In this document: positions 46,104-55,353 of the stretch, piece after piece
How positions within the stretch are numbered: the first letter of the stretch is position 1
How the letters are laid out: each line of letters begins with the position of its first letter
Assembly (NCBI RefSeq): GCF_019312585.1
Contig: NZ_JAHWDP010000001.1
Span: forward strand, 806,001-870,000
Reading direction: 5' to 3'
Source: Halomarinibacterium sedimenti
Lineage (GTDB): Bacteria > Bacteroidota > Bacteroidia > Flavobacteriales > Flavobacteriaceae
Length of the DNA: 64,000 nt
Notes under the pieces: generated by a model
The model's database searches: none
Seen by the model: only the letters and a program-made list of their open reading frames with translations
Told to the model about the DNA's origin: nothing
Position numbers and translations under genes: made by a program

Positions 46104-47975
46104 TTACCTTCCCATATACACTAACAATACCGAAATATCATTAGGAGAAACGCCGCTTATTCGTGACGCTTGAGAAACCGTTGTGGGTTTAATTTTAGTG
46201 AGTTTTTCGACAGCTTCATACGACAACGACTTAAGTTTAGAATAGTCAAAACTTGATGGTATTTTAATCCCTTCTAGTCGATTTAACTTGTCTGCATTGT
46301 TCTTTTCTTTTTCAATATAACCCGCATATTTTATTTGAATTTCGGTTTGCTCCAAAATCTCGTGGGTTAATTCATTGGATGCAGCAAATTCATTTACTTC
46401 TTGTATTTTCCTCATATCATCCATAGTGATATTAGGTCTCGAAAAGAACTTAAATAATTTGTCACTTTGCTTTACAAGGGCCGAATCTTTATTTTCAAGT
46501 ATAGGATTTATTATTTCTGGCGCAGCACTTGTTTCTTTAAAAAACTGAATAAAAGCATCACTTTTTGCATACTTTTCTTCCATATCACGCATTCTTTCTT
46601 CAGAAGCCAAACCAAGCTCAAAGGATTTTGGTGTTAACCGATTATCGGCATTATCTTGTCGCAATAAGGTTCTATATTCCGCACGAGAGGTAAACATTCT
46701 ATAAGGCTCCTTTGTTCCTTTTGTAATAAGGTCGTCTATTAACACCCCTATATACGCTTCATCTCTTTTTAATATAAAAGGGTCCTTTTCATGCACTTTT
46801 AAATGCGCATTAATACCTGCCATTAACCCTTGAGATGCGGCTTCTTCATATCCTGTTGTACCGTTAATTTGACCCGCAAAATACAACCCAGATACGAGTT
46901 TAGTTTCTAGAGTGTGCTGTAACTGTGTAGGCGGAAAGTAATCATATTCTATGGCATATCCTGGTCTGAAAAACTTTACATGTTCAAATCCAGCACATTC
47001 CTTTAACGCTTTAAACTGAACTTCCTCTGGTAAGGAAGTTGAAAACCCATTAATATAATATTCAACAGTATTCCACCCTTCAGGCTCAACAAACAATTGA
47101 TGTCTGTCTTTATCTGCAAACCGATTAATTTTATCTTCAATAGAAGGACAATACCTTGGTCCAATACTTTTAATAGAACCATTAAACATAGGAGATCTAT
47201 CAAATCCTTCCTTTAATAATTCATGAACTAAAGGACTTGTATGTGTCATATGACACGCTCTTTGTTGGGTAAGGGGTTTTGTGATTTTTGAATAAGAAAA
47301 TTTTTGTGGGTCGTCATCTCCTGGTTGTATGATCATTTTGGAAAAATCTAAGGATCTTCCATCCACTCTTGGTGGTGTTCCAGTTTTCATTCTTCCGGCT
47401 TCAAAACCTAAATCAACTAAATCCTGTGTAATCCCGGTAGAAGCTTTTTCTCCTGCTCGACCACCTCCAAATTGTTTGTCTCCAATGTGAATAAGACCGT
47501 TTAAAAAAGTTCCGTTTGTTAATACAACAGATTTTCCCTTCACTTCAATACCTAACGAAGTCTTTACGCCTATTACTTTTCTGTTTTCAACTAAAATCCC
47601 AGAAACCATTTCTTGGTAAAAATCAAGATTGGGTGTTTGCTCTAACATTAATCGCCATTCTTCAGCAAAACGCATTCGGTCACTTTGAACACGTGGACTC
47701 CACATAGCAGGTCCTTTCGATTTATTGAGCATTTTAAACTGAATGGCTGTCTTGTCTGAAACAATTCCGCTATAGCCGCCCAACGCATCAATTTCACGAA
47801 CAATTTGTCCTTTAGCAATACCTCCCATAGCAGGGTTGCAAGACATCTGTGCAATATTTTGAAGGTTCATTGTAATAAGTAAAGTAGACGACCCAAGGTT
47901 CGCGGCAGCAGCCGCTGCTTCAGATCCTGCGTGTCCAGCACCTACAACAATAACATCATATTCTTTATTAAACAT
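46104..47975 (-). CDS. mnmG: tRNA uridine-5-carboxymethylaminomethyl modification enzyme MnmG
   Basis: A 623-residue FAD enzyme (formerly GidA) that with MnmE modifies the wobble uridine of tRNAs. The dinucleotide-binding VVGAGHAGSEAA opens the protein, CNPAMGGIAKGQ and TGTPPRVDGRS lie in the conserved regions, and AGQINGTTGYEEAASQGL near residue 370 is the classic MnmG signature. The C-terminal domain contains SLSYEAVEKLTKIKP and the motif ASRISGVSPNDI. It is flanked on both sides by parS-like palindromes. Confidence 0.98.
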   Translation of the reverse strand: MFNKEYDVIVVGAGHAGSEAAAAAANLGSSTLLITMNLQNIAQMSCNPAMGGIAKGQIVREIDALGGYSGIVSDKTAIQFKMLNKSKGPAMWSPRVQSDRMRFAEEWRLMLEQTPNLDFYQEMVSGILVENRKVIGVKTSLGIEVKGKSVVLTNGTFLNGLIHIGDKQFGGGRAGEKASTGITQDLVDLGFEAGRMKTGTPPRVDGRSLDFSKMIIQPGDDDPQKFSYSKITKPLTQQRACHMTHTSPLVHELLKEGFDRSPMFNGSIKSIGPRYCPSIEDKINRFADKDRHQLFVEPEGWNTVEYYINGFSTSLPEEVQFKALKECAGFEHVKFFRPGYAIEYDYFPPTQLQHTLETKLVSGLYFAGQINGTTGYEEAASQGLMAGINAHLKVHEKDPFILKRDEAYIGVLIDDLITKGTKEPYRMFTSRAEYRTLLRQDNADNRLTPKSFELGLASEERMRDMEEKYAKSDAFIQFFKETSAAPEIINPILENKDSALVKQSDKLFKFFSRPNITMDDMRKIQEVNEFAASNELTHEILEQTEIQIKYAGYIEKEKNNADKLNRLEGIKIPSSFDYSKLKSLSYEAVEKLTKIKPTTVSQASRISGVSPNDISVLLVYMGR

Positions 47976-47984
47976 AGCTTCTAT

Positions 47985-48000
47985 TGTTCCACGTGGAACA
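47985..48000. other. parS-like ParB-binding site 2
   Basis: TGTTCCACGTGGAACA is a perfect 16-bp palindrome, one base off the consensus TGTTNCACGTGAAACA. It lies 9 bp upstream of the mnmG start, in the gap before ybeY. Confidence 0.8.
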
Positions 48001-48020
48001 AATTAATTTTTAAACGGGTG

Positions 48021-48028
48021 CAAATATA
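48021..48028 (-). promoter_or_regulatory. -7 element TATATTTG for mnmG
   Basis: On the minus strand TATATTTG lies about 45 bases before the mnmG start, so parS site 2 is in the leader. No clear -33 box. Confidence 0.5.
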
Positions 48029-48084
48029 GCGTAAAACATTGAAATTCAGATAATTAAAATAATAAATAGTTGAATATCAGGCTA

Positions 48085-48498
48085 CTAGCTTTGGAAAGCT
48101 TGAAGATAAAAGTTTTCCTTGAAACGCATTTGGCTTTCATCAGCTTCAGATTTGTCCTTATAACCACATAGATGAAGCACGCCATGTATAATCACTCTAT
48201 GTAATTCTTCATTAAAAGAAACTTTATATTCTGAAGCGTTTTCTTTTACCCTGTCAATGGATATATAAATCTCCCCGTGGATTTCCTTTCCTAAAGTATA
48301 ATCAAAAGTGATAATATCTGTAAGTGTATCGTGATTAAGGAATTCAAGATTTATTTTATGAAGGTACACATCATCACAAAAAATAAAAGTTAAATCTCCT
48401 TCCTTTAATCCTTCAGAAACTATCGTTTTTGCAACCCAATCTTTTACAGAATCTTCATCACTAAATTCAAACTCTGTTTCAGAAAAAAAATCAATCAT
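48085..48498 (-). CDS. ybeY: endoribonuclease YbeY (rRNA maturation)
   Basis: A 137-residue metalloprotease-like RNase that helps mature 16S rRNA. Zinc ligands H105 and H109 are in IIHGVLHLCGYKD. The third His of the canonical GYDH is replaced by KD, a form I recall from other Bacteroidota YbeY proteins. The start is 8 bp inside the end of the DUF4175 gene, so the two are coupled. parS site 2 lies downstream. Confidence 0.93.
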   Translation of the reverse strand: MIDFFSETEFEFSDEDSVKDWVAKTIVSEGLKEGDLTFIFCDDVYLHKINLEFLNHDTLTDIITFDYTLGKEIHGEIYISIDRVKENASEYKVSFNEELHRVIIHGVLHLCGYKDKSEADESQMRFKENFYLQAFQS

Positions 48499-51400
48499 TT
48501 TCTTTGTTAAAATACTTTTGCACTTCTTTCTTATATTCTAAATGCAAAGGTAAGGCTTCCCTATTTAGAATTTCTTCTTGATTGAAATACTTTTTAATGT
48601 CCTCTGGTTGTAACCGAAGCGAGTTATTAAATTGTTGTCTATTGGTACGAGATTCTCTTCTATTTTCTTTTCCTTGCTCAAAGTCTGCTTCGTCTAGTTT
48701 CAACAATTCATACTGCAGATTTAGCATACGTTCCAAGGTTCTTTGGTTAAAGCCTTTATCTAGCAATTGCTGCTCAATACCTTCCATTTCCTTTATAATT
48801 TTACCTCCTTGCCCCTCTAGTCCTTCTTTACTTAATCTATCCTTTAGTTGATTTCGTAAATCCTGCTGTTGCTTGTAAATTTCATACAGCTTTCCATTTA
48901 AATCCTCATTGTATTTATCTCCATTTTCACCTTCTTTTCCATCTTTATTACCATTACCACCACTACCATTATTTCCACTTTTGCCATCTTTACCATCTTT
49001 TCCTGAATTTCCATCACCAGATTGTCCACCTCCTTCTCCTTCTCCTTGACCCTCCTTTCCTTGACCTTTTTCACCTTCTCCATCTTGTCCCTCTTTTCCT
49101 TTTTCCATTCCTTCACCCATTTCTTTACTCAGGCTTTCTTGTTTTTTGATAATATCTGGGAGTTGGAAGCCATCACCTTGTCCTTCTCCTTTTCCCATAC
49201 CCTTGCCTTGTCCTTTGCCCTGACCTGGCATACTCATAGCCATACTTTGCATATTACTTAGCAGATCGCTTAAAAGAATAGCAAGCTCATTAGCGCCTGT
49301 TACAGTATATTGTTGACTCGCAATACCATTACGTGAATTATTTTCTGCAAATTGTTCTAGCGCCTTATCGATGTTGAAAGACACATTAGTAAGTGATTCA
49401 TTAATTACTTCGCTAATTAAAGGTTGTCGTAATGATAATGCAAAAAGACTATCATCAATATGCTGAAAATTCAATTTTAAATCATTCTGAATATTAAGTT
49501 TTTTTCCAAAGGCAGCACTTCCATAATCAATTTGTTTAAAATCTTGCATTAAGTCTTCCTGCTCAAATGAAAAAGTAACAAGGTTGTCCAAAACCTGACG
49601 CAACATTTCAATGTCTTCATCCATACTATCCATTTGGCCGGACATCATTTTAGCTTCCATTTGCTGACTCATTTGCTTCATTTTTTGACCCGCTTTCTTT
49701 TGGCTGGGTGCTGCACCTTGAGGATTTTGCTGTTGTAATTTATCTGTGGCTTTTTCTTGCTCCTTTTCAACTTCCTTTTCGCCAGTTACATCTTGTGGGA
49801 TATCAATAGGCTCTTTCAACTCTTCATTTTCCTTTTTTAAATCTTCCATCTCCTTCTGGAAGTCGTCAAACTTTTTGTTCAACTCTTCCTGCTTTTCCTT
49901 TGTGTTTTCTTCTTTTGATGCTTCCGAAAGCTTTTCCTGTTCCTCCCCTAGCTTGAAAAGTTCTTCCGCGAGCTTTTCTGCTTTTTTGGTGACATAATAG
50001 CGCTTCGTAAGCTCAACTAACTGTTCTAAATTCTTTTCTTGATTCTTGTTTTGCTTAGCAAGTTTTTCCAATTTTTCTGAAAGCTCTTCTTTGTCAATTT
50101 TTTCTTGAAGTCGTTCTAATTCTTCTAACAGTTTTTCATTTTCCTCCAGGCGCTTTTCATTTTCTTCTAGTCGCTCTTCTAATTGTTCCTTAAATGGATC
50201 TTCCTCTTTGTTTTCGGGCTGAAACTTTTGTAAATCCTCTTTCATTTCTTTAGAAAAATTCTTCATCATTTCCTCTTGCTGTTTTTGCCGTTTCAGGAAG
50301 TCCTCAAGCTTCTTTTTATCGTTCCAATTAAGTTGCTCTTTTTCTTTTTGAATTTTATTAATTTCTTCTAAGCGTTTGTCTTGTTCTTTCAAGTCCTTAA
50401 TCGATTTTGAAAGATCTTTTATATTTTCTCCTTGTTTTTCAAGTTGAAGTTTCTCCAATTCGTCTTTTGTGAGCTTTCTGAAGGTGTAAAATCCTGTTTT
50501 TGAAGATTTATAATTATGAATTACATCGTTGTCAAAAACTTCAAAATAGTATTCATAAGAAACGCCTTCTTCAAGTTCTAAATCCCCTGGAAAGGTATGT
50601 GTAAATTGGTCGAAGTTTGAAGTATTAATAGATAGCTTTTTAGTTTTCTTTTGTCCTTCTTCTCCCACAGGATAATACACCAATTGTAGCTTTGTAAGTC
50701 CATAATCGTCTGAGACTTGTCCCAAAAAATAATAGGTTTGAAACTCGGTACTGTCTTGTTTTGAAGACACAGATATTTCAGGATACTCGTCTTTTACAAC
50801 CCCTAATGTAAAGGCAAGGTTTTCGTACTCTTTCAAATCTTTATTGGAAGTTGTAATGGCGTAATCCAGTTTTTGATATACTCCTTTATTAAAGCTGAAT
50901 TCGTTTTCCTTTACACTAAAGTTATAAGAAGTGTCCTTTACTTTAAGTTGCACCGTTTCGGTATTCTTGGTGTTAACTTTCCAGGTAACCTGCGTTCCCT
51001 CTAGTATCGTAGCATTACCCGTGCTCTTTAAAGTTTCATCTTTCTTTCCTGTGTAAGATGGATAATTCAGAAACATCTCAAACCCTAACAATGATGGGGT
51101 TTTAACCACCTCAACCCGATAGGGTTTAGAAATTACTTTATTGGCAATAAAGCGAAAATCAAAACTTTCGGAAGGTTGAGAGAAGGTAAATTCAAATCTC
51201 CCTGGGCTGGTTTGTTCTAGGTAATAGGTTTCGTTATTAAAGTTCACTGAAGCATTTTCGGGAACTACGGTACCTTCGGTTTTTACTTTAACCTTAAAGT
51301 TTTTGTTTTCAATAGCTTTTAAATCATCATTCAGCAATACAAAACTAAAAGGCGCTGGTGGCTCATAAGCGGTATCATAATGCACTACTCTTTCGTAGCT

Positions 51401-51937
51401 ATCTGTAAATAAATTTTTGTCCCAAAATAGACTTATTAATACAATGATTACAACAGGAATGGCCGCATATTTAAGATATTTAATGTTTTTCTTAAAATGA
51501 ATAGCGCTCACAAAAGGAATCGGTTGCAACTCACCAGATTTTTGATCGATACTGGCGGCAAGCAATTCAGATTCTCGTCTATTCTGGTTTAGCTGAATTA
51601 CATTTAACAGCTTATCATTAACCTGCGGGAAATGGTTGCCAATAATTTTTGAAGCTTCTTCATAACTAATCCCCTTTTGGAGTTTAAATAGTTTTGCTAA
51701 TGGAAAAGCAATAAATCTTGCAAATAATCCTAACGCAACGACAACAAAAGTCCAAAAAAGGATGGCTCTGCCTGTTGTTTCTAACCACAAAAAATGTTCA
51801 ACAAGCAAGGTGATAATAAGATACAATAGCCCAATAGCAAAGAACAAGATAGCTCCTTTAATAAGTTCATTCGTGTAGTATTTACGAATAAACTGTTCTA
51901 ACTTTTGTTGTATGATATTAAATGTGCTCAATGGCAA
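48491..51937 (-). CDS. large DUF4175-type membrane protein with coiled coil and Gly-rich repeats
   Basis: An 1148-residue protein with two membrane helices in the first 90 residues and a third near 150-170. A beta-rich periplasmic part (about 180-480) follows, then a very long Glu/Lys coiled coil (about 485-745) and a low-complexity Gly/Lys/Gln/Asp-rich stretch (about 895-1010) with collagen-like G-x-x triplets. The C-terminal tail is helical. It fits the DUF4175 family of Bacteroidota; function unknown, probably an envelope-spanning scaffold. It overlaps ybeY by 8 bp and diverges from gltX. Confidence 0.82.
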   Translation of the reverse strand: MPLSTFNIIQQKLEQFIRKYYTNELIKGAILFFAIGLLYLIITLLVEHFLWLETTGRAILFWTFVVVALGLFARFIAFPLAKLFKLQKGISYEEASKIIGNHFPQVNDKLLNVIQLNQNRRESELLAASIDQKSGELQPIPFVSAIHFKKNIKYLKYAAIPVVIIVLISLFWDKNLFTDSYERVVHYDTAYEPPAPFSFVLLNDDLKAIENKNFKVKVKTEGTVVPENASVNFNNETYYLEQTSPGRFEFTFSQPSESFDFRFIANKVISKPYRVEVVKTPSLLGFEMFLNYPSYTGKKDETLKSTGNATILEGTQVTWKVNTKNTETVQLKVKDTSYNFSVKENEFSFNKGVYQKLDYAITTSNKDLKEYENLAFTLGVVKDEYPEISVSSKQDSTEFQTYYFLGQVSDDYGLTKLQLVYYPVGEEGQKKTKKLSINTSNFDQFTHTFPGDLELEEGVSYEYYFEVFDNDVIHNYKSSKTGFYTFRKLTKDELEKLQLEKQGENIKDLSKSIKDLKEQDKRLEEINKIQKEKEQLNWNDKKKLEDFLKRQKQQEEMMKNFSKEMKEDLQKFQPENKEEDPFKEQLEERLEENEKRLEENEKLLEELERLQEKIDKEELSEKLEKLAKQNKNQEKNLEQLVELTKRYYVTKKAEKLAEELFKLGEEQEKLSEASKEENTKEKQEELNKKFDDFQKEMEDLKKENEELKEPIDIPQDVTGEKEVEKEQEKATDKLQQQNPQGAAPSQKKAGQKMKQMSQQMEAKMMSGQMDSMDEDIEMLRQVLDNLVTFSFEQEDLMQDFKQIDYGSAAFGKKLNIQNDLKLNFQHIDDSLFALSLRQPLISEVINESLTNVSFNIDKALEQFAENNSRNGIASQQYTVTGANELAILLSDLLSNMQSMAMSMPGQGKGQGKGMGKGEGQGDGFQLPDIIKKQESLSKEMGEGMEKGKEGQDGEGEKGQGKEGQGEGEGGGQSGDGNSGKDGKDGKSGNNGSGGNGNKDGKEGENGDKYNEDLNGKLYEIYKQQQDLRNQLKDRLSKEGLEGQGGKIIKEMEGIEQQLLDKGFNQRTLERMLNLQYELLKLDEADFEQGKENRRESRTNRQQFNNSLRLQPEDIKKYFNQEEILNREALPLHLEYKKEVQKYFNKEND

Positions 51938-52051
51938 TGGCTTTAAGGACTAAAATATAACAAAAATTATACCTAATAAGCGCGTTTGGGAAAGATTTAC
52001 ATGTTTCAATTCTTTTTAGCGGCTCACCAAGGAGAAAACTTAAACAATTTC

Positions 52052-52059
52052 TACCTTTG
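52052..52059 (+). promoter_or_regulatory. -7 element TACCTTTG for gltX
   Basis: TACCTTTG is a full match, ending 17 bases before the gltX ATG. No good -33 TTTG was found at the standard spacing. Confidence 0.55.
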
Positions 52060-52076
52060 CCACTCAAATTAAGGTT

Positions 52077-53585
52077 ATGTCTCAAAAAGTTAGAGTTCGT
52101 TTTGCTCCTAGTCCAACTGGTCCTTTACATATTGGAGGGGTAAGAACGGCATTATTTAATTATTTATTTGCAAAAAAACACGGTGGCGCTTTTCTACTTC
52201 GTATTGAAGATACCGATCAAACCCGATATGTTGAAGGCGCCGAAGAGTATATTGTTGAAGCGTTAAACTGGCTTAATATTCCTTATGACGAAGGCCCTAA
52301 TAAAGAAGGGGATTGTGGTCCCTATCGCCAAAGTGAACGAAAGTATTTATACAAAGAATATGCAAATAAGTTGATTTCTGAAGGAAAAGCTTATTATGCT
52401 TTTGATACGGCAGACGAGTTAGACGCACACCGGAAAGACCACGAAGCAAACGGCAAAACCTTTATCTATAATTGGCACAATCGCCTAAAACTAAAAAATT
52501 CGCTTGCGCTTTCTCCCGAAGTAGTTGAAAAGAAAATCGCTTCTGGTGAGGAATATGTCATTCGTTTTAAATCACCTGAAGGCAAAACGCTTCAGTTAAA
52601 TGACATCATTCGAGGAGAAATGCAAATTGACACCAATATTTTAGACGATAAAGTGCTGTTTAAAAGTGATGGAATGCCAACGTATCATTTGGCCAATATT
52701 GTGGATGACCATCTCATGAAAATCACCCACGTGATTCGAGGAGAAGAATGGCTACCCTCTTTGGCTTTACACCAGTTGTTGTATGATGCTTTTGGATGGG
52801 AGGCGCCTCTATTTGCACACCTTCCTTTAATTATGAAACCCGTTGGAAAAGGAAAATTAAGTAAGCGAGATGGAGAAGCAGGTGGATTTCCAGTCTATCC
52901 ACTAGAATGGAGAACTCAAAATGAATTATATATAGGCTATCGCGAAGAAGGCTATCTACAAGAAGCAGTAGTAAATATGTTGGCCCTATTAGGTTGGAAT
53001 CCTGGAACGGAAAAAGAAATATTTAGTTTAAAAGAACTTATCAATACCTTTTCCTTAGAAAGAGTACATAAGGCCGGGGCAAAGTTTGATCCCGAAAAAG
53101 CAAAATGGTTTCAGCATCATTATCTTCAGGAATTAAATGAAGAAACCTTGGTTTCACAATTTACAAATCTCTTGGGGAGTAAAAATGTTTTTCCTTCAAT
53201 CGAGGTGGCAAAAATTGTTTCTTTGGTGAAAGAACGTGCCACCTTTGTTTCAGATTTATGGGAGCAAAGCAGTTTCTTTTTTGAAGCTCCGAAATCCTAT
53301 GATGAAAAAGCTGCGCAAAAATCCTTTAAAGAAGATACGCCGCAATTGCTTCAAAAAGTAGTTGGCATATTAAATGAAATGGATGATTTCTCGGCCGCCA
53401 CTCTTTCCGAAAAAGTAAAAGGATGGATTACGGAAGAAGGTATTGGGTTTGGAAAAGTTATGATGCCGTTACGACTTTCATTAGTGGGAGAAATGAAAGG
53501 TCCAGATGTGTTTGAGATAATCGCTATTTTAGGGAAAAAAGAAGCGGTTGAAAGAATCCAAAAGGCGATTCAATCTATAGGCTAA
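52077..53585 (+). CDS. gltX: glutamate-tRNA ligase
   Basis: A 502-residue class I synthetase. The HIGH-type motif is HIGG (residues 18-21, in PTGPLHIGGVRTA) and the KMSKS-type motif is KLSKR (260-264). Length and domain order match GltX. glnS is also in the window, so Gln-tRNA is made directly by GlnRS. It converges on the barrel protein gene with a 4-bp overlap of stops. Confidence 0.98.
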   Translation: MSQKVRVRFAPSPTGPLHIGGVRTALFNYLFAKKHGGAFLLRIEDTDQTRYVEGAEEYIVEALNWLNIPYDEGPNKEGDCGPYRQSERKYLYKEYANKLISEGKAYYAFDTADELDAHRKDHEANGKTFIYNWHNRLKLKNSLALSPEVVEKKIASGEEYVIRFKSPEGKTLQLNDIIRGEMQIDTNILDDKVLFKSDGMPTYHLANIVDDHLMKITHVIRGEEWLPSLALHQLLYDAFGWEAPLFAHLPLIMKPVGKGKLSKRDGEAGGFPVYPLEWRTQNELYIGYREEGYLQEAVVNMLALLGWNPGTEKEIFSLKELINTFSLERVHKAGAKFDPEKAKWFQHHYLQELNEETLVSQFTNLLGSKNVFPSIEVAKIVSLVKERATFVSDLWEQSSFFFEAPKSYDEKAAQKSFKEDTPQLLQKVVGILNEMDDFSAATLSEKVKGWITEEGIGFGKVMMPLRLSLVGEMKGPDVFEIIAILGKKEAVERIQKAIQSIG

Positions 53586-54268
53586 AAGTATAAATACGCT
53601 CCAATAATTATTGTGGACGTATTTCCTTTAAACCCTCCTTCTGGTTTACTTGAAGATAAGGCCTCTTGGTCATTAAACCTATCGAACAAATTACTCACCC
53701 CATATTGATATTGGGCATTTACTTTAAAGTTTTTAAGCCCTGCTGTAATTCCGGTGGCCAAATGAAAATGTACCCTAGATACATTATCAATATCAGATGC
53801 CTTTAGGGTATCATATCCGTCCAAGACATAGTTATTAAAAGATTCATCCTTTAACTTCAGTTTCCCATTTACATTTAAAACAGGGCCTGCGTCAATACTT
53901 AAATGGTGTCTAATGATGTTATATCCACCTAACAATTTCACTTGGACACTAGAAAGCTCGTAATTAATATATTGCTCGTCAAAATTATTTAACGGATTGG
54001 CAAAGTCTCTACCAAAGATTCCCAATTGATTTTGATGAAAACTCACTCCGTATTCTAAATCGAAATTATTATACACATCCCCACGAGTAACAAATCCAGC
54101 AGAAAAACCATTTCCTGAGTTCGTATTGAAATTTGAAGTATTAATATCAAAAATATTAAAGCCGCCAAAAATTCCTAGTTGGTTATATTCATCATAATTT
54201 CGTTGGGCGGTAATTTCAGAAAAAAAGAAAAGGGAAATAGTAACAAAAAAGAGGTTTTTTAGACTCAT
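53582..54268 (-). CDS. outer-membrane beta-barrel protein (PorT-like/porin family)
   Basis: A 228-residue secreted protein with a signal peptide (cleavage near TAQ, residue 22) and alternating beta strands ending in GAYLYF, whose C-terminal Phe is typical of outer-membrane barrels. Strand repeats such as DLEYGVSFHQNQLGI and HFHLATGITAGLK fit an 8-strand-type barrel. It may belong to the PorT or outer-membrane-beta-barrel group; function unknown. The longer reading starts at TTG 54292, within the promoter. It shares a divergent control region with the SPFH gene. Confidence 0.82.
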   Translation of the reverse strand: MSLKNLFFVTISLFFFSEITAQRNYDEYNQLGIFGGFNIFDINTSNFNTNSGNGFSAGFVTRGDVYNNFDLEYGVSFHQNQLGIFGRDFANPLNNFDEQYINYELSSVQVKLLGGYNIIRHHLSIDAGPVLNVNGKLKLKDESFNNYVLDGYDTLKASDIDNVSRVHFHLATGITAGLKNFKVNAQYQYGVSNLFDRFNDQEALSSSKPEGGFKGNTSTIIIGAYLYF

Positions 54269-54289
54269 CAAATAGCAATTTTTAAGGGG

Positions 54290-54319
54290 CAAAAGTAGCT
54301 TTAATTTTGTATCTTCAAA
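54290..54319 (-). promoter_or_regulatory. promoter for beta-barrel gene, overlapping the SPFH promoter
   Basis: Minus strand: TTTG (54316-54319), 18-base spacer, TACTTTTG (54290-54297), 21 bases before the ATG. On the plus strand the same region holds TAATTTTG (54302-54309) for the SPFH gene, so the two divergent promoters overlap. Confidence 0.75.
54302..54309 (+). promoter_or_regulatory. -7 element TAATTTTG for SPFH gene
   Basis: TAATTTTG fits TAnnTTTG, 34 bases before the ATG at 54344. It lies within the -33/-7 spacer of the minus-strand promoter. Confidence 0.5.
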
Positions 54320-54343
54320 CAGTAATTCAATAAAAACAAAACT

Positions 54344-55324
54344 ATGGGCGGTATTTTAGCAATTCCAGTATTAATTTTCGCATTTTTCGTTTTACTCATG
54401 TTTATTTTCACGGTAAAACAACAAACAGCAGCCATAATAGAACGCTTTGGAAAGTTTCAAAGTATACGAACTTCAGGTTTACAGTTTAAAATCCCAGTAT
54501 TTGACCGTATTGTGGGTCGTATTAACCTGAAAATTCAGCAATTAGACGTTTTAGTAGAAACAAAAACAAAAGACGATGTTTTTGTAAAGCTTAAAATTTC
54601 GGTACAGTTTCAAGTATTAAAAGAAAAAGTATACGATGCTTTTTACAAATTAGAAAACCCTCACGACCAGATTACATCCTATGTTTTTGATGTGGTGAGA
54701 GCCGAAGTTCCAAAGATGAAATTAGATGACGTTTTTGAAAGAAAAGACGATATCGCAATTGCAGTAAAACGAGAGTTGAATGAAGCTATGATTGATTATG
54801 GATATGACATTATTAAAACATTAGTGACCGATATTGATCCCGATGTACAAGTAAAAGCAGCAATGAACAGGATAAATGCTGCGGAACGGGAAAAAGTGGC
54901 GGCAGAGTACGAAGCAGAAGCAGAGCGTATTAAAATTGTTGCTAAAGCGCGTGCAGAAGCAGAAAGTAAACGACTACAAGGACAAGGTATCGCAGATCAA
55001 CGTAGAGAAATTGCTCGTGGTCTTGAAGAATCTGTAGAGGTATTAAACAATGTAGGTATTAATTCTCAAGAAGCTTCAGCATTGATTGTAGTAACACAAC
55101 ATTACGACACATTGCAATCTATTGGGGAAGAAACCAATACTAACTTAATTCTACTTCCTAATTCCCCACAAGCAGGAAGTGATATGTTAAATAATATGAT
55201 TGCTTCTTTTGTGGCGAGCAACCAAATTGGAGAGGAAATGAAAAAACAGAATCAAGCTACTGGTATAGGCAACACAAAGAAAAAAAGAACCCCACCACGA
55301 AGCAATGATGATATCAACTATTAA
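54344..55324 (+). CDS. SPFH/Band 7 membrane-associated protein
   Basis: A 326-residue protein with a single N-terminal hydrophobic helix (about 4-23) and a Band 7 domain (about 25-190, with AAIIERFGKFQ and TDIDPDVQVKAAM). A long Ala/Glu-rich coiled coil follows (AEREKVAAEYEAEAERIKI), then a Ser/Gln-rich tail. It resembles the QmcA/stomatin-like group that organises membrane domains and protease complexes. No NfeD-like partner gene is adjacent. A hairpin terminator follows directly. Confidence 0.9.
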   Translation: MGGILAIPVLIFAFFVLLMFIFTVKQQTAAIIERFGKFQSIRTSGLQFKIPVFDRIVGRINLKIQQLDVLVETKTKDDVFVKLKISVQFQVLKEKVYDAFYKLENPHDQITSYVFDVVRAEVPKMKLDDVFERKDDIAIAVKRELNEAMIDYGYDIIKTLVTDIDPDVQVKAAMNRINAAEREKVAAEYEAEAERIKIVAKARAEAESKRLQGQGIADQRREIARGLEESVEVLNNVGINSQEASALIVVTQHYDTLQSIGEETNTNLILLPNSPQAGSDMLNNMIASFVASNQIGEEMKKQNQATGIGNTKKKRTPPRSNDDINY

Positions 55325-55325
55325 T

Positions 55326-55353
55326 AAAAAAGGCGCTTTCGAAGTGCCTTTTT
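55326..55353. terminator. bidirectional terminator between SPFH gene and glnS
   Basis: AGGCGCTT (55331-55338) pairs with AAGTGCCT (55342-55349) through a 3-base loop with one G-T pair, with A-run before and T-run after. It serves both converging genes. Confidence 0.82.

Noticed and set aside
48880-49260. Short plus- and minus-strand ORFs opposite the Gly-rich region
   Set aside because: They are low-complexity shadows of the 1148-residue gene, made of Ser/Phe or Lys/Glu runs, with no start signals.
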